Source: Candidatus Saccharibacteria bacterium UBA949 (GTDB lineage: Bacteria; Patescibacteriota; Saccharimonadia; Saccharimonadales; Saccharimonadaceae). From it: DNA of 7,151 bases. The DNA lies in NCBI GenBank assembly GCA_002293245.1, contig DBCV01000053.1, forward strand, positions 1 through 7,151. The letters are read 5' to 3'. The translations under genes were made by a program, and so were the position numbers. The notes under the pieces were generated by a model. That model was not told the DNA's origin and did not search any database. It saw only the letters and a list, made by a program, of their open reading frames with translations. The first letter of the stretch is position 1. Each line of letters opens with the position of its first letter. Below are positions 5,316-7,151 of this stretch, in pieces.

Positions 5316-7151
5316 TTACGGAAACACGCATCTGACGGCGAACCCGACGAATTTGCTACTATTGCTTGTGCTTGGATTGAGGAAAGTGCCATGAATGTAC
5401 GTGCTGTAAGCAAGGGTGCTACCGTCCAGAGCGGATGACCACCAGATCGCATATGCCGACTGAGTGCGTAGTCCTTGGCCGGGGTTAAAATACCCAGCGG
5501 CGACGGCACCAAAAGAGGAGCGCCAGGTGTTGTTTCCGCCGGAAGTGGCATTGGGTTGCCAGTTTTCCATATAGCCAGTTCCGCCGCTCGTGTTAGCTGC
5601 GGATAGAGTCCCAGTGTTCATGGAGCCGTTCAGGATAGCCCATTCGTTGTTGGTGTTTATTAGGGTCCCGGTGGAGTTATCTGCACCTCGTGGCAGTCTC
5701 CATCCAGCGGGACAGATGGTGCCGCTCGTGGTGGAGTTGACGCCTGTGGGGTTTCCGGCATTGGTGTTGCCTTTGGATTCTCCGCCTTTACCACCGGTTT
5801 TGCCTATGGTGCCCATTCCGCTTCCTGCGGTAGAGCCTACGTAGCCTGTTCCTGAGCCAGTGTTGGTGGCGGCTGCGCAAGTAGGAGTGGTAGTGCTGTC
5901 TATGCCTGCCGCTGCGCAGAAGTTGTAGAGGTAGGATAGACATCTGCTATTCATGGGTGAGCTGCCGGTCACGTTGGTAGTACATTGAGTACCGTCATAC
6001 AGAGTAGCGGTAGTATTCTGGATCACCTGGCCACCGGGGTTGGTTTGAGCAGAGCCAGTATAGTTGTTGGTGGTGACGAAGCGGGTGGCGATGCCTGTTG
6101 CTGTGGTCCAAGAGGAAGGATTTGTTGCACTAGCAAAGGTTAGGGTGTGCTCGTCTCCGTAGGTATTGCTTCCACCGTTTGACGTTCCCCCTGCGTAGGC
6201 TAGGTTATCCATCATCCAGAGTTTGTTGTCGGGCATTTTCTTCAGGTGGTAAGACTTGTTGTCACGAGCGTCTTTGAGGGTGAGGGTATCGCCAACGCCT
6301 AGGGTGTTGTAATAGTCCAGTGTTAGTTCTTGTAGGTAGGTGGGAGTGGAGTCCATGAGGCACCTGATCACGAACCCGTTGAATTTATAGAGGCCGTTAG
6401 TGCCCGGATTGGCGTAAGTGCTGGCCACGGCTGTACTGTATACAAGCGTATTGTCGGACAACGATGATGACCACCAGCCGACCAACGTAGACTGATTATA
6501 TAGCCCGTTGTCCGGATAGAAGCTCCCAGAAGAAACTGTGCCGAAGGAGGAGCGCCAGGTGTCGTTGCCACCGGATGTAGCGTTAGGCTGCCAGTTTTGG
6601 TAATAGCCAGAGCCTGTTCCTGTGTCTGCTGCGGATAGAGTTCCGGTGTTCATAGAGCCGTTCAGGATAGCCCATTCGTTTTTGGTATTTACTTCGCTGC
6701 CAATCGAACGATCTGCCCCAACTGGCAGTCTCCAACCAGCGGGACAGATGGTCCCGCTGGTTGTCGAGTTGACGCCCGTGGGGTTGCCTGCGTTAAAGTT
6801 GCCTTTGGATTCACCGCCTTTACCGCCAGCTTTACCTATGGTGCCAGTTGTGGCGTAGCCCGTGCCTGCGCCGGTGTTGGTAGCAGCAGCACAAGTGGGA
6901 GTGGTAGTGCTGTCTAAGCCCGCTGCTGAGCAGAAGTTGTATAAGTAGGATAGGCACCTGCTATTCATGGGAGCAGAACCGGTCAGATTGGTTGTGCATT
7001 GGGTGCCATCGTAGAGTGTTCCTGTCGTATTCTGGATTATCTGCCCACCGGAGCTTAGCACGTCAGATCCAGTGTAGTTATTGGTTGTCACGTATCTGGT
7101 GGTTAGGCCGGTGGATTGTGTCCAAGGTGAGGTGGATGTAGCGTTAGCAAA
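5316..7151 (-). CDS. FISUMP-domain repeat protein, C-terminal 611 residues (start outside window)
   Basis: The frame is open from the right edge to TAA at 5316-5318. The GTG at 7091 is not a start: it is the Val of a repeated TNNYTGS segment, and 20 codons upstream of it match the same stretch of the next repeat. Two repeat units are visible. The last (6350 to 5316) is complete: KDARDNKSYHLKKMPDNKLW then MMDNLAYA, a YDGTQC and NSRCLSYLYNFC segment, ICPAGWRLP (5717-5691), NEWAILNGSMN, a Gly/Asn/Ser-rich stretch, WWSS, and a closing GFAVRC. These are hallmarks of the Fibrobacter succinogenes major paralogous domain (TIGR02145). The other unit (7151 to about 6351) is nearly identical and contains ICPAGWRLP at 6749-6723. 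Regular cysteines and Thr/Asn/Gly richness suggest an exported, disulfide-stabilised surface protein, possibly lectin- or adhesin-like (inference). The C-terminus ends right after the domain with no sorting motif or membrane segment. Function is unproven in this family. Confidence 0.9.
   Translation of the reverse strand, partial: FANATSTSPWTQSTGLTTRYVTTNNYTGSDVLSSGGQIIQNTTGTLYDGTQCTTNLTGSAPMNSRCLSYLYNFCSAAGLDSTTTPTCAAATNTGAGTGYATTGTIGKAGGKGGESKGNFNAGNPTGVNSTTSGTICPAGWRLPVGADRSIGSEVNTKNEWAILNGSMNTGTLSAADTGTGSGYYQNWQPNATSGGNDTWRSSFGTVSSGSFYPDNGLYNQSTLVGWWSSSLSDNTLVYSTAVASTYANPGTNGLYKFNGFVIRCLMDSTPTYLQELTLDYYNTLGVGDTLTLKDARDNKSYHLKKMPDNKLWMMDNLAYAGGTSNGGSNTYGDEHTLTFASATNPSSWTTATGIATRFVTTNNYTGSAQTNPGGQVIQNTTATLYDGTQCTTNVTGSSPMNSRCLSYLYNFCAAAGIDSTTTPTCAAATNTGSGTGYVGSTAGSGMGTIGKTGGKGGESKGNTNAGNPTGVNSTTSGTICPAGWRLPRGADNSTGTLINTNNEWAILNGSMNTGTLSAANTSGGTGYMENWQPNATSGGNNTWRSSFGAVAAGYFNPGQGLRTQSAYAIWWSSALDGSTLAYSTYIHGTFLNPSTSNSSKFVGFAVRCVFP
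5316..7151 (-). repeat. Tandem repeat of about 1 kb inside the FISUMP gene
   Basis: The VTTNNYTGS segment recurs 338 codons apart (V codons ending at 7091 and 6077), and the final GF.RC segment recurs 344 codons apart, the difference being a small insertion (around GSTAGSGMG) in the last unit. DNA identity is high in places, for example around 5621-5660 and 6649-6690. High identity suggests recent duplication or homogenisation by recombination, and the number of units beyond the window is unknown. Confidence 0.85.

Noticed and set aside
7089..7091. GTG as the start of the FISUMP protein
   Set aside because: It is an internal Val in a repeated segment; the frame stays open and repeat-like up to the window edge.
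1..7151. CRISPR array, insertion sequence or tRNA gene
   Set aside because: No regularly spaced short repeats with unique spacers, no transposase frame and no cloverleaf were seen; the 1-kb repeats are coding.

Overview
The window looks like a bacterial chromosome segment from the Patescibacteria/CPR, most likely a Saccharibacteria (TM7)-type organism. This rests on gene content only: a FISUMP (Fibrobacter succinogenes major paralogous) repeat protein together with a class F-like sortase, short intergenic spaces, and a mix of leaderless and Shine-Dalgarno starts. No marker gene (rRNA, ribosomal protein) is present to prove it. Coding regions that could be checked end in TAA or TAG.

Layout from left to right. 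Minus strand, 1-1106: a two-gene unit, first a YhhN/TMEM86-like multi-pass membrane protein (393-1106), then, 17 bases downstream, the 5' part of a P-loop ATPase/kinase-like gene (375 to beyond base 1). Plus strand, 1200-3726: an orphan membrane histidine kinase (1200-2924) followed by a class F-like sortase (3025-3726) with its own perfect consensus promoter. Minus strand, 3986-5095: an AI-2E family transporter (PF01594 type). Minus strand, 5316 to beyond 7151: the C-terminal 611 residues of a large repetitive FISUMP protein with a repeat period of about 1 kb, whose start lies outside the window.

The theme is the cell envelope: a sensor kinase, a sortase for covalent protein attachment or pilus assembly, two polytopic membrane proteins and a probably exported, disulfide-capable repeat protein. 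No response regulator and no visible LPXTG-like sortase substrate lie in the window.

The two sizeable intergenic gaps (3727-3985 and 5096-5315) are not empty. Each holds a long, imperfectly paired stem enclosing two further hairpins (a three-way-junction layout). In each, the 3' side of the basal stem, read on the minus strand, has a competing downstream partner. I could not assign either to a known RNA family. They are the best candidates here for something undescribed. A second theme is promoter placement: three of four readable promoters put the -10 box 6-9 bases before the ATG, which predicts leaderless mRNAs and corrects the kinase start. The sortase start is likewise corrected by its promoter and ribosome-binding site.
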